Origin: Strongylocentrotus purpuratus | Lineage: Eukaryota; Echinodermata; Echinoidea; Camarodonta; Strongylocentrotidae | Assembly (NCBI RefSeq): GCF_000002235.5 | Contig: NW_022145613.1 | Location: forward strand, 991,001-1,055,000 | DNA length: 64,000 nt | Direction of reading: 5' to 3' | Shown: one piece after another, positions 45,758 through 57,800 of the stretch | Position numbering within the stretch: the stretch's first letter is position 1 | Layout of the letters: each line of letters starts with the position of its first letter | The notes under the pieces: model-generated | What the model saw: only the letters and a program-made list of their open reading frames with translations | Told to the model about the DNA's origin: nothing | Database searches by the model: none | Position numbers and translations under genes: made by a program

Positions 45758-45848
45758 CATCTCTTGAGGGCCAGAAGGGTGTTAATCCCTCTAAAAAAAA
45801 GTGAAACTGGATGAGTTTATGCCCTTCTGGCTCCTAGCTAACAGATGA
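45758..45848. mobile_element. ~80-bp GCCAGAAGG hairpin element
   Basis: GGCCAGAAGGGTGTTAATCC faces GAGTTTATGCCCTTCTGGCT across a loop containing AAAAAAAAGTG. The outer CATCT/AGATG ends are recognisable. Confidence 0.8.
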
Positions 45849-46309
45849 TTTATACTGTCAATGTAAATCATGGATATACCAGCTCCATAGTCAAAAGTTA
45901 CCGTCCAATTAGAACAGCTTTTTATTCTCTACTGGTATCTAACAAACAATATTTATGGCAGTAGATCTGTGCTACAATGGTTTGCGTGTGGTGTGGTGTA
46001 TGAATATTATACTTTCAAACAGCTTTCAGTTGTGAAAACCAGAAACTTTTGCTCTCAAGAGAGTTTAAGAATTTCAAGAGGGTCTAGATTTGTGAGAATT
46101 TCATGCGAGGAAATACAAGAATTACATTAAATTCTGCAGTTTGTGCAAGTTTTTGTTCTGTTTTGCAATATGCTGAAATGTTCTCAAAGGTATACTGGTT
46201 ATGAAATAAATAAGAGCAAAACAGGTATGGGTCACATATTAAAGCTCACTAATTGTCCGAAAGAAATAAGATTGGGAGATCTAGATACCGAGGAAAAGGT
46301 CCTAATTAT

Positions 46310-46389
46310 TGTCTGTTGAGAGCCAGAAGGGTATTTAACTCCATGTCAAGATAAAAGAGGTGTAATTACCTTGTGTCTATCAGGAGACA
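46310..46389. mobile_element. ~80-bp GCCAGAAGG hairpin element, decayed right arm
   Basis: TGTCTGTTGAGAGCCAGAAG and GGTATTTAACTCCATG match the left arm of the family. The right arm survives only as GTGTAATTACC and TCAGGAGACA. Confidence 0.6.
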
Positions 46390-47789
46390 TTGAATGGATG
46401 GATGGATGGGGGTAAGTTGAAGTCATGCCTGTTGGGTGTGGTATATAGGTGGACGAGATGATTTGTTTTTTAGTTTGGTTATCAGCCTCTCAGGTGTGTA
46501 ACCTAATACAGGGAAATCAAATTAGCTGGGTTAATAGTAGATAGAATAGCACTCTCTGCTTACCAGACACAGGGGGTTCCGTCATGCAACCATTGGAAAT
46601 GGGTCGTTAGCATTGAATTAGGTTTTGAGTGATATAGTCCGTTGTCAATTGGTTAAAAAATGGCTGTTTGGGAAATGTTTTGAGGATCGTTGGAAACATG
46701 TATTTTTGGGAAGAGAATGTCATAATTAAGAATATACAGGTTGTTTCCTAATTTTAAAAAGGGTCCAAACTTACTTTTCAAGCATTTACAAATCTTGTTC
46801 AATGTTTTATATTTTTTGAATTACCCATATTTTAAATATTACAAACTGCTTCATGACTATTTTCCCCTATTCCCTGTACATATGACATTGAATATAATTC
46901 TAATGAAGTAATGATAGAGAAAATTATGTTTTATAGCTATTGTAGACAATTTAATTATATTTTATTTTAAACGCAATCAATGGTGAGAACGAGAAATTGT
47001 TATCTGTAACTATAGAATTTTCAACAGTGTTTGAAATTGATTCGAAATGTTTACCAGTGGCAAATTCTTGATAAATGAAGTGGTATACTACAGATATGTT
47101 GAAATCATCTATAAGAAAGGAATATATGCAACTCTATTAAAACAAGCTTCTCTAGTCAGTCCCTCCTATATCCTTATGCTTGTAAATGAAAAATGGTCCT
47201 TTGTGGCATTAGCTCCTGCATTCTAGGGTCTCATACCATTAAGCTTTTTAATAAATCTTAAGTTTGATAAAATGTGATTGTCTGTATAAAATATTATAAA
47301 ACATTCACATGTATTAATGTTGTTGTAAAGCATTTTGAGATTTCATTGCTACACCACTATGCGCTATAATTATGTCCCAGGGATGCCAGTATTCAGGCTA
47401 TAGCCTGATTTCAGGCCCTGACACCTTTCCATATCAGGCTTTATCATGCTTCATATTATACATAACATACAAGGCTCCAACATGTCTGGGTCTCTTTACA
47501 GGCTCATCTGGAGAAATCAACTGGTATCCCTGTTATTCCCTCTCCATCGTTCTAAACAATCTCTTTTCGTCCTGGTGCCCTCTCTACTGATATTTTGGGG
47601 TATCTGTTTTAAATTACAAGCTATTTCATTTTTAGAATATCTAAAATATGATCCTTCTTTTTTAGTTGTTTAATATGCATACTGAAAAGCATTCTTGTAT
47701 TTCTCTTTTTCTGTTTTGTTATGATTTTATTTTGTACACGTGTATTTTGTAATACATAGAATAGACAAAAAGAAATTGTAAATCACTAA

Positions 47790-47889
47790 ATCGTCCTTGT
47801 TTTCACGAAGTGACAGTAGTGAGGAAAATCGTAACGCAAAGTGAATGCAATTTTTTTTCACTACCGTCACTTCGTGAAAACAGCGACGA
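47790..47889. mobile_element. ~100-bp TTTTCACGAAGTGAC hairpin element, copy 2
   Basis: TCGTCCTTGTTTTCACGAAG is mirrored by CTTCGTGAAAACAGCGACGA. The inner part GGAAAATCGTAACGCAAAGT is the complement of the interior of the copy at 34861, so the two copies are inverted relative to each other. Confidence 0.85.
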
Positions 47890-48440
47890 AATATGGTACT
47901 AACTATTTAAGAAGCAAGAAAGGTTTAATTCTTTGATAAAAGAAAAAACGTTGTAAACTTGCATAACTTCATCATAACTGCAGCTTCAGTGCTGCAAAGT
48001 CCTGTGAAAAAGTTATGTTGATGCGGAAACTGGAGCACATAATCATTGTCGATATAATGATCATATTGTGTGGGGGTGATTTCAAATGACTGGACGGTAT
48101 TAATCCCCATAAGCTACTCATTAATTAGTAATATGCGGACGATACCGGACGTTATTATATCACATGATCATCTGGGGTAGCATTAACCTTAATATGAGAG
48201 ATTTAAGGCATAGAAATAGACAAGATTATTAGAGTTTGAGCGATGGAATCAGAGGCACTCAAATGGGGAGGAATATGAAGATATTAATTGTGAGCCAGAT
48301 GAAGAATAGATATGTATAGATTGACATATAGATAGGTATGTGAAGGGTAGGTAGATAAAAAGCATGCAGACGGATAGATTTATCAGTGGGATGATAAAGA
48401 TTTTAAATAAAACAGAGAAATATAGGGAGTATAAGAAGAC

Positions 48441-48520
48441 ACGTCTGATCAGAGCCAGAAGGGCATTAACTCCATGTTAAAGCATATGAGTTAACACCCT
48501 TCTGGCTCCAAACAGATGAT
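48441..48520. mobile_element. ~80-bp GCCAGAAGG hairpin element, best preserved
   Basis: AGAGCCAGAAGGGCATTAAC is mirrored by GTTAACACCCTTCTGGCTCC, followed by AAACAGATGAT. Stem arms are about 30 bp around a TCCATGTTAAAGCATATGA loop. Confidence 0.9.
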
Positions 48521-49741
48521 ATTATGAATCATTAGGTATGTCTTCATCAGCAAATAGGACATAGTACCTTTAAAGCAAATTTGAAATAGAAGTGTATCCA
48601 ATAATTTAAATAGATGATGAGACCAAATAAAAATATCTATACCATCATTTTGTTGTTGTCACTCCTTATTACCTCTAGCAGGGTAAGTACATATAATAAA
48701 GCAATAAACCACCCACTTAAAGAGGAAGTATATCAAGAAGAAATAAATATGATGAAATGAAAAGAAATGGCTGTTAGCTTGCCACTTTGATTCCCTCCCT
48801 TGGTGCTTAATGATAGCTCTTTAGTGCTTGATATCAGAATATAGGGCATGCTGAAAAGACCTTCATATACAGTAGCAATCGAGATGAAAAGTCCCTTTGA
48901 AATTTGTCCCTTTTATCAGCTTTAACTGAACATTTTCTCTCTTTAATAAACATGGCAGCCCCCTCACATCCTTGTAACCTCAAAGAGAGAAAAAAGACCT
49001 TCTTTGCTCCTAGCAACAGGAAGACACGCCTACCTTTCCCTCGTGCACTTTGGTTTTTGTTTGGAAGGATCTTTGCCTCCGATGCCTGCCTGCCTCCCTC
49101 TTTGTCATTTGCTCAATATCCCTCTCACTGTTTCTCGTTGAAAGGAACTCTTTTCATTCCTCCATCGATACGGCTTGTCCTATTTTCCCTTCAGACGCTC
49201 TTATTTCTCCTCCATCTTACAAGGCATCATTCAGCTACCCGTTACCATGGAAACCATCTGGAGTCAAGGCATCTGATCTTTTTAATCCTTGTTATTGGTC
49301 CTTTAAAGCAACGGTGAAAAGAGAGCGACTAGCTCCTCAAAGATTATTAGCCTTCAATGTGGGTGTTTTGTGTAGACTCTTTAATGTGCTTGGAATCTTT
49401 TGATGTTGTATTGAGTAACGGGGGTCCACCCACTGGTAGAATCCTTCATCTTAACCTCACTCAGATCCAAATGAGTCTTTGTACTCTAATGTGTCTAGGG
49501 GCTTTGTATCTTTACTTCTTAAGAACCTTGCCCATTCCATGCAAACTGCGTAGGTGGAAGATTTTATAACCGATAAATATACATATTTACTGACGAAAAT
49601 ACCAATTATCAGATTTGCTCTGTCAGCCTTGCCCTGTCTGGGGAGCAAAAAACAAATTTGATAGATCCCTTGAACTACTTCTTTTTTGTTTACTTCATCC
49701 TTGGTTCTAGTGGCATGCTGCCCTCTTAAGACAGGAATGAG

Positions 49742-49790
49742 CCCCCCCCCCCCCCCCAAAAAAAAAAAAAAGAAAAAGAAAAAGAAGATT
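49742..49790. repeat. C run joined to A-rich run
   Basis: About 15 C followed by 14 A and GAAAAAG units. A left half of the GCCAGAAGG hairpin (AAGGGCCAGAAAGGGGTAAT) follows at 49804-49828. Confidence 0.85.
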
Positions 49791-50409
49791 AGATATGTTA
49801 TCTGTAAGGGCCAGAAAGGGGTAATATCACTTTTGGAAGAGAATACTAGTGAACTCCCTTGTAGCTCTCGATCAGATCAGCTGGGATTCTGAGCGTTGTA
49901 TGAAAAGAACTCATTTTAAGCTGTGCATCCATGACCCATCCTTTAGAAGGGATATTATGAGGTCATACTAGTTTGATATATACTCTTTTGTATAGTTTAT
50001 AACAATAGTTATCATACTTTGATGATTCATACAGTATAATTCTTGAAGATAGAATATACCAGTCACCTAGCATTGTGATTGATAATTCCTTTAAATCACC
50101 TCCATTCATTCAGATGAGTCACAAGGGGTTTTCGGGACTATATTTGACTAGTTCATAAATATATTTAGATGTGTAGGGCTCATATTTGTACTGGCATTTG
50201 ATTATATTTACAGTTTATTGGTGAGTATACTTTACCGGTATGTCTAAAATTGACTGAAGCAAACAAAGTCCTTTTTGATTTTGTTTTATTTTGTTTTCTA
50301 TCTTAATGAAATCTCTCCTATTGTTATTCAGTATGGTCTTTGAGTGTAAACTATAGAGAGTAATAAGAAATGACTGATGTTTATCAATGTTTTATATCAT
50401 TCCATGCAG

Positions 50410-50545
50410 GTTTCTGATTGGCCGTGAGAAGGATAGTGAAAACAGTGAGGTAGCAGCTCTTATCAATCAATCTCTCAATCGGGATCGTATCAGTGCTCCT
50501 CCATCTCATCCCGCTCCTCCTCCACCAGCTAATAGACATCCAGTG
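50410..50545 (+). CDS. PPP1R9A: Neurabin/spinophilin-like exon 4: end of PDZ and start of linker
   Basis: The exon completes Arg120 and encodes residues 121-165, ending in phase 0. It reads FLIGREKDSENSEVAALINQ, SLNRDRISAPPSHP, then APPPPANRHPV. RF-IGREK---SEVA-LI-Q-L is the last PDZ strand and following helix of the family. After that the sequence departs from the vertebrate proteins: where they have an acidic, tyrosine-bearing stretch, this one is proline-rich. CATGCAG precedes it and GTAGGA follows. Confidence 0.95.
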
Positions 50546-52121
50546 GTAGGAATTTCTTTTAGAAACAAATCTCAAATTTTAAATAAATCAAAGATTTCAA
50601 GCCCTACTGCACTATTTATAGCTACTTGCGCCCTCTATATAGCAAACAATGCCTAATTGGTGACCATTGGTCCCCCATGATCCTCTTTTTCTTATGTTAA
50701 GTGAGAGCTGATTTGATGAGATAGCCACCTGTCGGTGACCTTGCAGGGTGGTCTAATCACTCCTGTAAACCAGTACAGATGGGCTTTAAATTTATTTATA
50801 CAGCTCTTAAAAGTTGGCTGACTTATCTAAATTAGATATATTTGGTTTTTATTTTTAATTTAATGTATAGCTTCTGAAATTGAAGAAACTGGAATAGAAT
50901 TTCAATGAAATGACTTGGAAACTGATTTGGATAAGCCATGTCGTTGAAAAGACAAAAGAGGAATTCTGAGTTTTTTGTGCATGAGTTAAGAATCCAAACG
51001 TGTAACTTGATACTGATCATGTATTCTGATACCTGTCATCTCATTTATTAGGTCTTCTCACTTCTTACTGCTACTTGTTATTTTCTTTCAGCTAATTGAT
51101 TGTTTTCGTCTTGTCTTTTCCCTTTTGCGTCTTTTTCTTAGAATTTGTCCCCATATTTCATGGACCCTTGTGTGTCATTTCCTTATGTCTTTCCGCTCTA
51201 TGTTAGTGCTGTCGTCAATCAACAACATTTTTTTTCCTTCTATATTCATGTCAACAGAAGAAAAAATGTTGAAGTCATGCATTGCCTACATAGTTTCCAC
51301 CCTTGTTTGTTGTTGTTGTTTTTTTTGGGGGGGGGGAGGAGTTGGGAATTGATTTTCACATTTAGATCGTAATGCTGTACGGGACTTGAGACCTTTTTCT
51401 AAGTCAAACAAGCAACGGCGATGCAACTTGCATCTTTTCTTTTAGGACTTAGATTATTCAACAACCAACCAAATTGGATCATTCCTAAAAGGTCATATAA
51501 TCAAAGCATCGATCACTTCTATCGTAAAACGTATTATTATTCAACAGGATATAGAGCCATTCAGTGGTTGTTTTTGTCATGCACTGTTTTAAGTCCAAGT
51601 GGAGCAAAGTTACAAGAATTTTACTGATGACCTTTTTGATGACATGATCAAGTTGAATGATGCATCCACACAGACCAGGAATTATAGACTTTTATCTACA
51701 CAGTCAGGACAATTGTTGGCTTGTGGACATGACTAGTTTAAGAACTTAGGATAATTACATTGTCAGTATTTGAAATTTGATTAAAAATGTATTTGAATGT
51801 TTCAGATATCTAATTATTCATAAATATGAATTATAGATTACATTATTGTCTTTGTTTAGCCAATATGACTTTTTTCACAGTGTATAGCTATTCAAAGATC
51901 CCAGTCACTATTAGTGAATAGACTAATTTTCAAATGGGGTTAACAATGGTATTTGAGTACTGGTAGATAGATGGCTAATTATTCTACTAATTTGAATATT
52001 TGGATATTAGTCCCATTCCCATCATAGGACTATTTAAATATTAGTCCCAGGCCAATAATTTAAAATCTGAATATTTCTCCCAGGCCTGTTTATCATATCC
52101 TTGTTTTCCTCCCACCACCAG
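50546..52121 (+). other. Intron 4 (1.6 kb)
   Basis: Bounded by GTAGGA and CCCACCACCAG. No repeat ends or extra exon recognised. A G run lies at 51327-51337. Frames at 51125-51372 are unrecognised. Confidence 0.8.
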
Positions 52122-52358
52122 CCTTCCCCTGATGAGGATACCCCATCAGTAGAGATGCCCGGGGAATCCCCTGATGATAATCAGCTGATCCAGGGTACCT
52201 ATGATCTAGATGATACCCTAAGCAGCGGTGGTGGAAGCTCAGTGGTCTCACCATCAGAGGCGACAGCTGAAGACTATGCTAACCTTAGGATCAAACTCAA
52301 GGAGACACAGTACAAGCTTGCCATGGCTGAGGCAGAGATACCCAACCTTAAGATTCAG
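52122..52358 (+). CDS. PPP1R9A: Neurabin/spinophilin-like exon 5: acidic linker and start of coiled coil
   Basis: The exon encodes residues 166-244 with phase 0 at both ends. The first ~50 residues are acidic and rich in Ser and Pro (PSPDEDTPSVEMPGESPDDN, then QGTYDLDDTLSSGGGSS). From YANLRIKLKETQYKLAMAEA onward the sequence becomes helical and aligns with the vertebrate segment that reads HKFKELQIKHAVTEAEIQKL, the start of the neurabin coiled coil used for dimerisation. The PAEDY-type linker is not conserved, as expected. CCACCAG precedes it and GTAGGT follows. Confidence 0.93.
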
Positions 52359-52389
52359 GTAGGTTCCCTTCTTAACCTGATAACAACAT

Positions 52390-52536
52390 GGACCTGTTTC
52401 ACAAAGCCTTTTTTCAATGACAAATGACAAAAATCAGTGACAAATCTGCTGATAACCAATCAGAAGCAAGGATTTCAGTGGTTTATAACAAAATCTGTCA
52501 TTTGTCACTGATGACAAGTTTTGTGAAACGCCCCCC
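52390..52536. mobile_element. MITE of the CCTGTTTCATAAA family, second copy
   Basis: GACCTGTTTCACAAA is mirrored by TTTTGTGAAACGCCCCC. The interior pairs ATGACAAATGACA with TGTCATTTGTCA. It lies 31 bp after exon 5. A relative is at 14585-14736. Confidence 0.8.
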
Positions 52537-53326
52537 TGAAGTCTCTCATTCCTATAGGCTTTATACAGAAGCCATCAGGTTGTCCCATAGGCAATGTGTT
52601 CACTACAGGTTTAGGTATACCGTAGGTTGCCTTCTTCAAAGAAGGTTTTATACAGAACCACCCTGTTCCTGCCGTCAATGGCTTAACCCTAGGTTAAATG
52701 ATGAATATAATCATTATAAATTGTACAAGGATACCCATATTACAGTGAAAGCTATGAAAGGTGTAAGTTCAAGCAAGGATATAGAATGCAACTGTTCTAT
52801 TGAAACATTTGAAAGTAATTAAAATATCTTACCATGTGTTGCCAAAGTTACCAGTTTCTCCATGAAAGCCTGACAGTTATAGATCATGAATATTTGATTA
52901 AAGATCCATCATATCAACCTGATGGAGCACTCCTGAAATCTTTGAGTTCATGATAAACTGAACCAGGAGAGATGAGTTTAGGAATATGCCTATGATTCAG
53001 CTAGATGTGTATCAATTTGAAACTATGTGGAAGAAGCAATCGTATGTTATCGTACTTTATTGTGTAGTGTTCACCTGTTGTACATCTGCTTGCAGAGATG
53101 GACAGGTGATGTGAGTGAACTAATCAATTTCTAGAAATCATCACTTACTAATAAACGTTGTTCATGCAAGATGTAATGACCTTTAAGAAAACAAATTTTT
53201 AAGTGAAAAAAACCTTTTTATGCAGATATGAATTGCAAGTAGAGGGTGAAAACTGTAGTTCTTCATTTTGCCTTGAATGACCAACACTTAGAATGAATTG
53301 GTAGATTTTCCTACCTTTAAAAAAAA

Positions 53327-53535
53327 GATGTTGTATTGCCCTTTAGGTGCCAAATCATGGGTCAGTCGGTTGGAAATCTTCTTTTTTCCCCTTTTTTTTA
53401 CTCCCTCTTTGGGCTGATATTTCTCACTTGTGAATGCTTTAATATATTTTTTTCTAAAAATCAGTATAAAAAAAAAAAGCAGTCCGTAGATTTCAAGATT
53501 TTGGGGTCTGTCACAAAGGGCAATACACCATCTTT
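53327..53535. mobile_element. MITE with GATGTTGTATTGCCCTTT ends
   Basis: AAAAGATGTTGTATTGCCCT is mirrored by AGGGCAATACACCATCTTTT. About 210 bp with T-rich interior and no coding capacity. Confidence 0.75.
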
Positions 53536-53631
53536 TTTTTGTAGGCCTTATCGTACAAGTGAAAAGTTTTATATTCTATTTTACTAGTAAAATTAAGAAG
53601 GGGAAAAACATAAAAGTAATGGTTTACATTA

Positions 53632-53830
53632 TACAGTCAAACCTTTCTTAGTGACCACCTCACTTTGAAGGCCGCCTGTGCATAGTGATCACCTGCATTA
53701 TCTTCTGTGAGTCATAAATATGTTGTAGAACCTGTCTATAAAGTCCACCTGTGTACAGATAGTAGCCCCCTGTTTTCCCTCCCTTGGATAGCCTATATAG
53801 ACATGGCCTTTATAGACGGGTCTAAGTGTA
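53632..53830. mobile_element. TACAGTCAAACCT repeat abutting exon 6
   Basis: TACAGTCAAACCTTTCTTAG and GTGACCACCT lead to a pair CCTGTCTATAAAGTCCACCT / GGCCTTTATAGACGGG. A diverged relative is at 60841-61045. Repeats of this wording (phrases such as 'gtctataaagaccacct') are common in invertebrate genomes. Confidence 0.6.
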
Positions 53831-53849
53831 TCTGTGTGTTTGATCATAG

Positions 53850-54067
53850 GCTCTGCAAGCCCAAGGCTGGGAGACAGAGGAGAAGCGTTTGAAGAACCAT
53901 ATAGAAGCCCAGGATCGTCGGATGGCTATCCTAGAGAAGGGTTTGGAGAAGATACAAACCCAAATAGACAGCATGAAAAATGCCCTCAACGATTCCAAGG
54001 AACAGCACGCCGGTCTCGAGAAGAAATACCATAAAGCCAAGAAACTCATCAAGGACCTACAAGCAAG
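53850..54067 (+). CDS. PPP1R9A: Neurabin/spinophilin-like exon 6: coiled coil
   Basis: The exon encodes residues 245-316 and two bases of residue 317, phase 0 to 2. It reads ALQAQGWETEEKRLKNHIEA through EKGLEKIQTQIDSMKNAL to LEKKYHKAKKLIKDLQA. The last stretch is almost identical to the vertebrate LEKKYNKAKKLIKDFQQ, and W-x-E and EN/AQ-RM-LE positions earlier also agree with neurabin. The exon is helical with heptad spacing of Leu, Ile and Met throughout. The acceptor GTTTGATCATAG has a short pyrimidine tract. The donor is GGTAGGT. Confidence 0.96.
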
Positions 54068-54362
54068 GTAGGTTCAACATAGCCATTGTGGCGCTAGAAG
54101 GATTAATTATACAGTAGGCTTGCAGATACACCATGTGAGAGAGAGGGAGGATTGAGGAGTCCTGAAAAGGACTATTGGTAATCTTTCTTGAGGTGCATCC
54201 GCAAGCATGGTGCATCCGCAAGCCTACTGTCTATCTACATCACCATGCAAGCCGATACTTACAAGCAGCAAGGATTAATTAGTAGAGAATTGATTGTCTG
54301 CTTGAGGAGATATGTTTTAATGTATCATGTAGCTCCAAGGGAAAATGTTGCCAAAAGGGATA

Positions 54363-54600
54363 CATTTAAAGATAAACTTGAGTTTTGGTAATGCGATTGC
54401 ATTGTGAAAGAAAAGGTGTGGAATGGATCAGAAAAGTTGATCATATAGCATGTAAGTAATGGTGTGTAATGCAAGGTTCTCGAGTCATCAAAATCATCAT
54501 AAATTTGGCAGAGTCTTGGTAAAGTAACAATCACTTACACAGAAAGATGTATTATGGGACAACACACATGGTGTCAGGGCTATAGTACTACCCTGATTTC
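54363..54600. mobile_element. Decayed relative of the TTAA MITE, inverted
   Basis: TTTAAAGATAAACTTGAG followed by GGTAATGCGATTGCATTGTG, TGGATCAGAAAAGTTGATCA and ACACAGAAAGATGTAT matches the complement of 27565-27924 in order. One end is no longer recognisable. Confidence 0.7.
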
Positions 54601-56828
54601 CTTATCTTTCTATGCTCATTACTCAGCCAGTATACATTTTCTTCCAAAATTGACATGACACTTATTTGTAATCTTGAACATTCAGTGTAAGTTTCGTTAG
54701 ATTCTGTGAGAATTCATTTTCTTTTTTTACCAGAACTCAAGTTTATCTTTAATGCTAATGTGCCATCTTTCCGCTTAAAGCCATCTCTAATCAAACAAAA
54801 CTGATTTTAGTGTCAAAAATTGAGCATGAAGGAATATTCGTATCTTAGGTAGTGTGTTTTGTCTAATTTTTCTTATGTCTTCTTTTCTTTTTGTTTTGTT
54901 TGTGTACATCTCTTTCTTTTCCTGTTTATCTTTTGCTATTTCGTCACAAAGTCTTATCCTGAAATGAAGTAGCATTCCTCAGGGTAGGACAAGGATGCTC
55001 TCACTTTCACTGTTTTATGAAGGACAGAGGAAACCTCTCAAGAAATATTATTGTAAGCTGTGTTCTTAGAGGCAAGGCTTGGCCTTGGTAGTCTTTCAGG
55101 AGACAGATCACAAGATGAAAAACATCTTCCAGCAATCAAGTAGAGAACGATGAAAGGATTAACCCACTAAGGGTCAGCCAACTAGGAACTCTTCAATCAG
55201 TTTCAGGCTAAGCTTTAGGTTTCATATCAAGGTGATGATGACTTCAATATTATGCTGCAAGTATTATCAATAGAACTTTGCTTTTAAAGAAAATGTAGAC
55301 ATCTTGACTTGTTGATCAAAGAGTGGACATCAATCCTCAAGCATTGTGGATTTGTTTTGATCATTAAAAGGTTAAAAGAAATTGAAACTCAAGTACACCA
55401 AAGGCACAAACATAGGTATGCACATGTGGGACTCAGTCTTGATACATGACATAAGTCTAAAGTTCAAGTGCTAATGACACAAATACAAGACTATTTCCAA
55501 AGTAATCCTATATGACATAGCTTTCAAAGGAAATGCTCTTCCCATTGTAAGTATAGTGAGAAGATAAAGATGGTAATAGATCTATTTCTTTCCCTGAACT
55601 CGACCTAAATCCTGTGTTTCACTTGCAGCAGTATCAGCGTGGGAAGATACCAAGCTTAGCTGTAGGTTGCGTGTCAAAGAAATAGATATATATATGTTGC
55701 TGCGATTGTCAGAACAGGAAGTGGTATTGAATGATAGTTTGTTGATATGCTTCTTCACTGCTACAGATCTTATGTAAACACATATTTGAGATGTAAAGTG
55801 AGAAAGTAATCTACTGCCTTCAGACGATTGTCTTGTAGGAAGATATAAGGCCTGAAAGGGAAGGTGAAGGTGGTTTATAAGTGAAGGTGAACAGCAAGAT
55901 TCAAGATTTACAAGAGTTACATTAACAGTATTTACTAACCTCTGTTATATCTGGTAGTAGATAATGTGCAATTCTGTCTTTATCCATTTATTTCATCAAA
56001 ATTTAAAGATTTCTTGATATTGCCATTGACTAAATGTAGTGATACTAGAAAACACATCTGCCAAAGGTCATATAAAGAGACTTTTATTTTGGTGTAGAAC
56101 TTTTGGGCAGAAGAATTGATGTATCCTACAGAGTGGACCCAAAACACTGTATAAAATTGAACGAGGTGATTTTGTTGTTGTTTTAACAATGAGAATTAGA
56201 CATATTCCCAGAGTGACAGAACCATTTTCACACCTACATATGTCATTTCATATTCAGTTGAAAGAGAATCATTTTGACAGTTGGGAATTCCTTCTTAATC
56301 ACCAGAGACATAACATGTGGCCTGTGCAATCAATCAGTCATTCTCGTTTCTTGGGGCAGCTCAGAATGCCAAATTGACTTTAGTTCAAACTTGAGAAATG
56401 AATAAGTAAGGATAGCAGGCTATAATTTGTGATACACTTTAGCAAATATATAAAATAATCAAAATAGGAGGATTTTCCACATACAATACGATAATCAGAA
56501 ATTCCCCTGGCATTATAATTGCAAATGTTAGAATATCTACTAAACTAAGAATGACAATTGAATGGTAATAATTTTGTATAATCAATTAATTTTTAAATGT
56601 TTATAGTTATTATATTGGCAAAACATTGAGCATTGGCAAAACACTGAGCATTTGAAATAGTAGGGCAGTACTTTACATGAAATGCGTGGAGTAGATTGCC
56701 AGCACTTGTATAATCAAGTGTCTGGATTCATGGTTGATTTCTAATTTGACGCATCACCAACACTTATGGGAGGTTACAGGCCTAGCCAAAGGGTCCTCAA
56801 GACTTCTATGATGTCAGATACTTGCACT

Positions 56829-57075
56829 TAGGTAAAGAGAGAAGGAGGGAGGGAGAGGGAGGAGAGACAGACAGAGAGAAAATATAGACAGTAACAGAAG
56901 GATAGAGCAAGAGAGTGAGACAGAGAGACAGAGACAGAGAGAGAGAGAAGGGAGACAGACAGGAGACAGAGGCAGACTGAAAGACAGATGGAGCTAGACA
57001 GTATTGAGTCAAGACAGAAGAGGAGATATAAGAAGAAATTAAGAAAGACAGAAAGAGAGAGAGAGAGAGGAGAAG
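56829..57075. repeat. GA/CAGA-rich tract
   Basis: GAGAGACAGACAGAGAG units. The 121-residue minus-strand frame through it is low complexity. A further GA run is at 57194-57212. Confidence 0.9.
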
Positions 57076-57428
57076 GGGTGGCAGGTACATTTTAATATTA
57101 TAAAGGTCAGTGTCGTAGGATGCATAGTAAAGTTCATGGTATCTAATCTTGTAAATTGAAAGGGCTGTCATTTAAACACAAAAAAGTGGTGGAGAGAGAG
57201 AGAGAGAGAGAAAATCGTTGTCGAGTAATTGATAGGTCAGACTCGTGAATTTCTAGCTCCACAATCTGCCCTGAGATGAGAGATCATAAAGATCCTCTGT
57301 CCCTCCGATGTGATGGATTAAAGTATCCCATAAGATGACATCCTCTTTAAACCATAGGGTATCATTCAAGCCATCCAGTATACCAACTTGCAGCAAATTT
57401 GTTAGATGGCTGTAAACATTTGAAGCTT

Positions 57429-57800
57429 AGCTGAGATTTGGCTAATGAGAACAGGGCCATTGAGATGCATCCACATGTTGATTGTACAGTATGCTAGGGT
57501 TATGATGTAAGCAGTTTAAGTTCAGTTTACTTTTGGCTAATGAGAACAGAGCCATTGCGATGCATCACTCAGTAAAATGTAGGGTAGGGTTATGGTGTAA
57601 ACATTTTATGTTCCGTTTATTTTTGGCTAATGAGAAGATAGCCATTGAGATGTATCACCCTTGGAGTAGGTTGTTAGTTAACATCACTCAGTAAAATGTA
57701 GGGTAGGGTTATGGTGTAAACACTTTATGTTCCGTTTATTTTTGGCTGATGAGAAGATAGCCATTGAGATGCATCACCCTTGAAGTAGGTTGTTGGGTAA
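57429..57800 (+). repeat. Four-copy ~95-115-bp tandem array
   Basis: Units begin TTTGGCTAATGAGAACAGRG and include CCATTGMGATGCATCA and TAGGGTTATGGTGTAA, at about 57436, 57532, 57621 and 57740. The last two are most alike, including CACTCAGTAAAATGTAGGGT. Confidence 0.85.

Larger units (their letters stand above)
35823..50409 (+). other. Intron 3 (14.6 kb)
   Basis: The largest intron in the window, with a GTAAGA donor and an ATTCCATGCAG acceptor. It holds a SINE, an AT microsatellite, hairpin elements and the second copy of the 350-bp repeat. The 137-residue frame at 48904-49317 and the 89-residue frame at 42590-42859 lack recognisable domains and conserved neighbours and are probably chance. 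Confidence 0.85.
52359..53849 (+). other. Intron 5 (1.5 kb)
   Basis: Bounded by GTAGGT and GATCATAG. It contains three MITE-like elements (52390, 53327 and 53632). The last one ends within about 20 bases of the acceptor. Confidence 0.85.

Noticed and set aside
48904-49317. 137-residue open frame as a gene
   Set aside because: No recognisable domain. It overlaps other frames on both strands and has no splice or family support.
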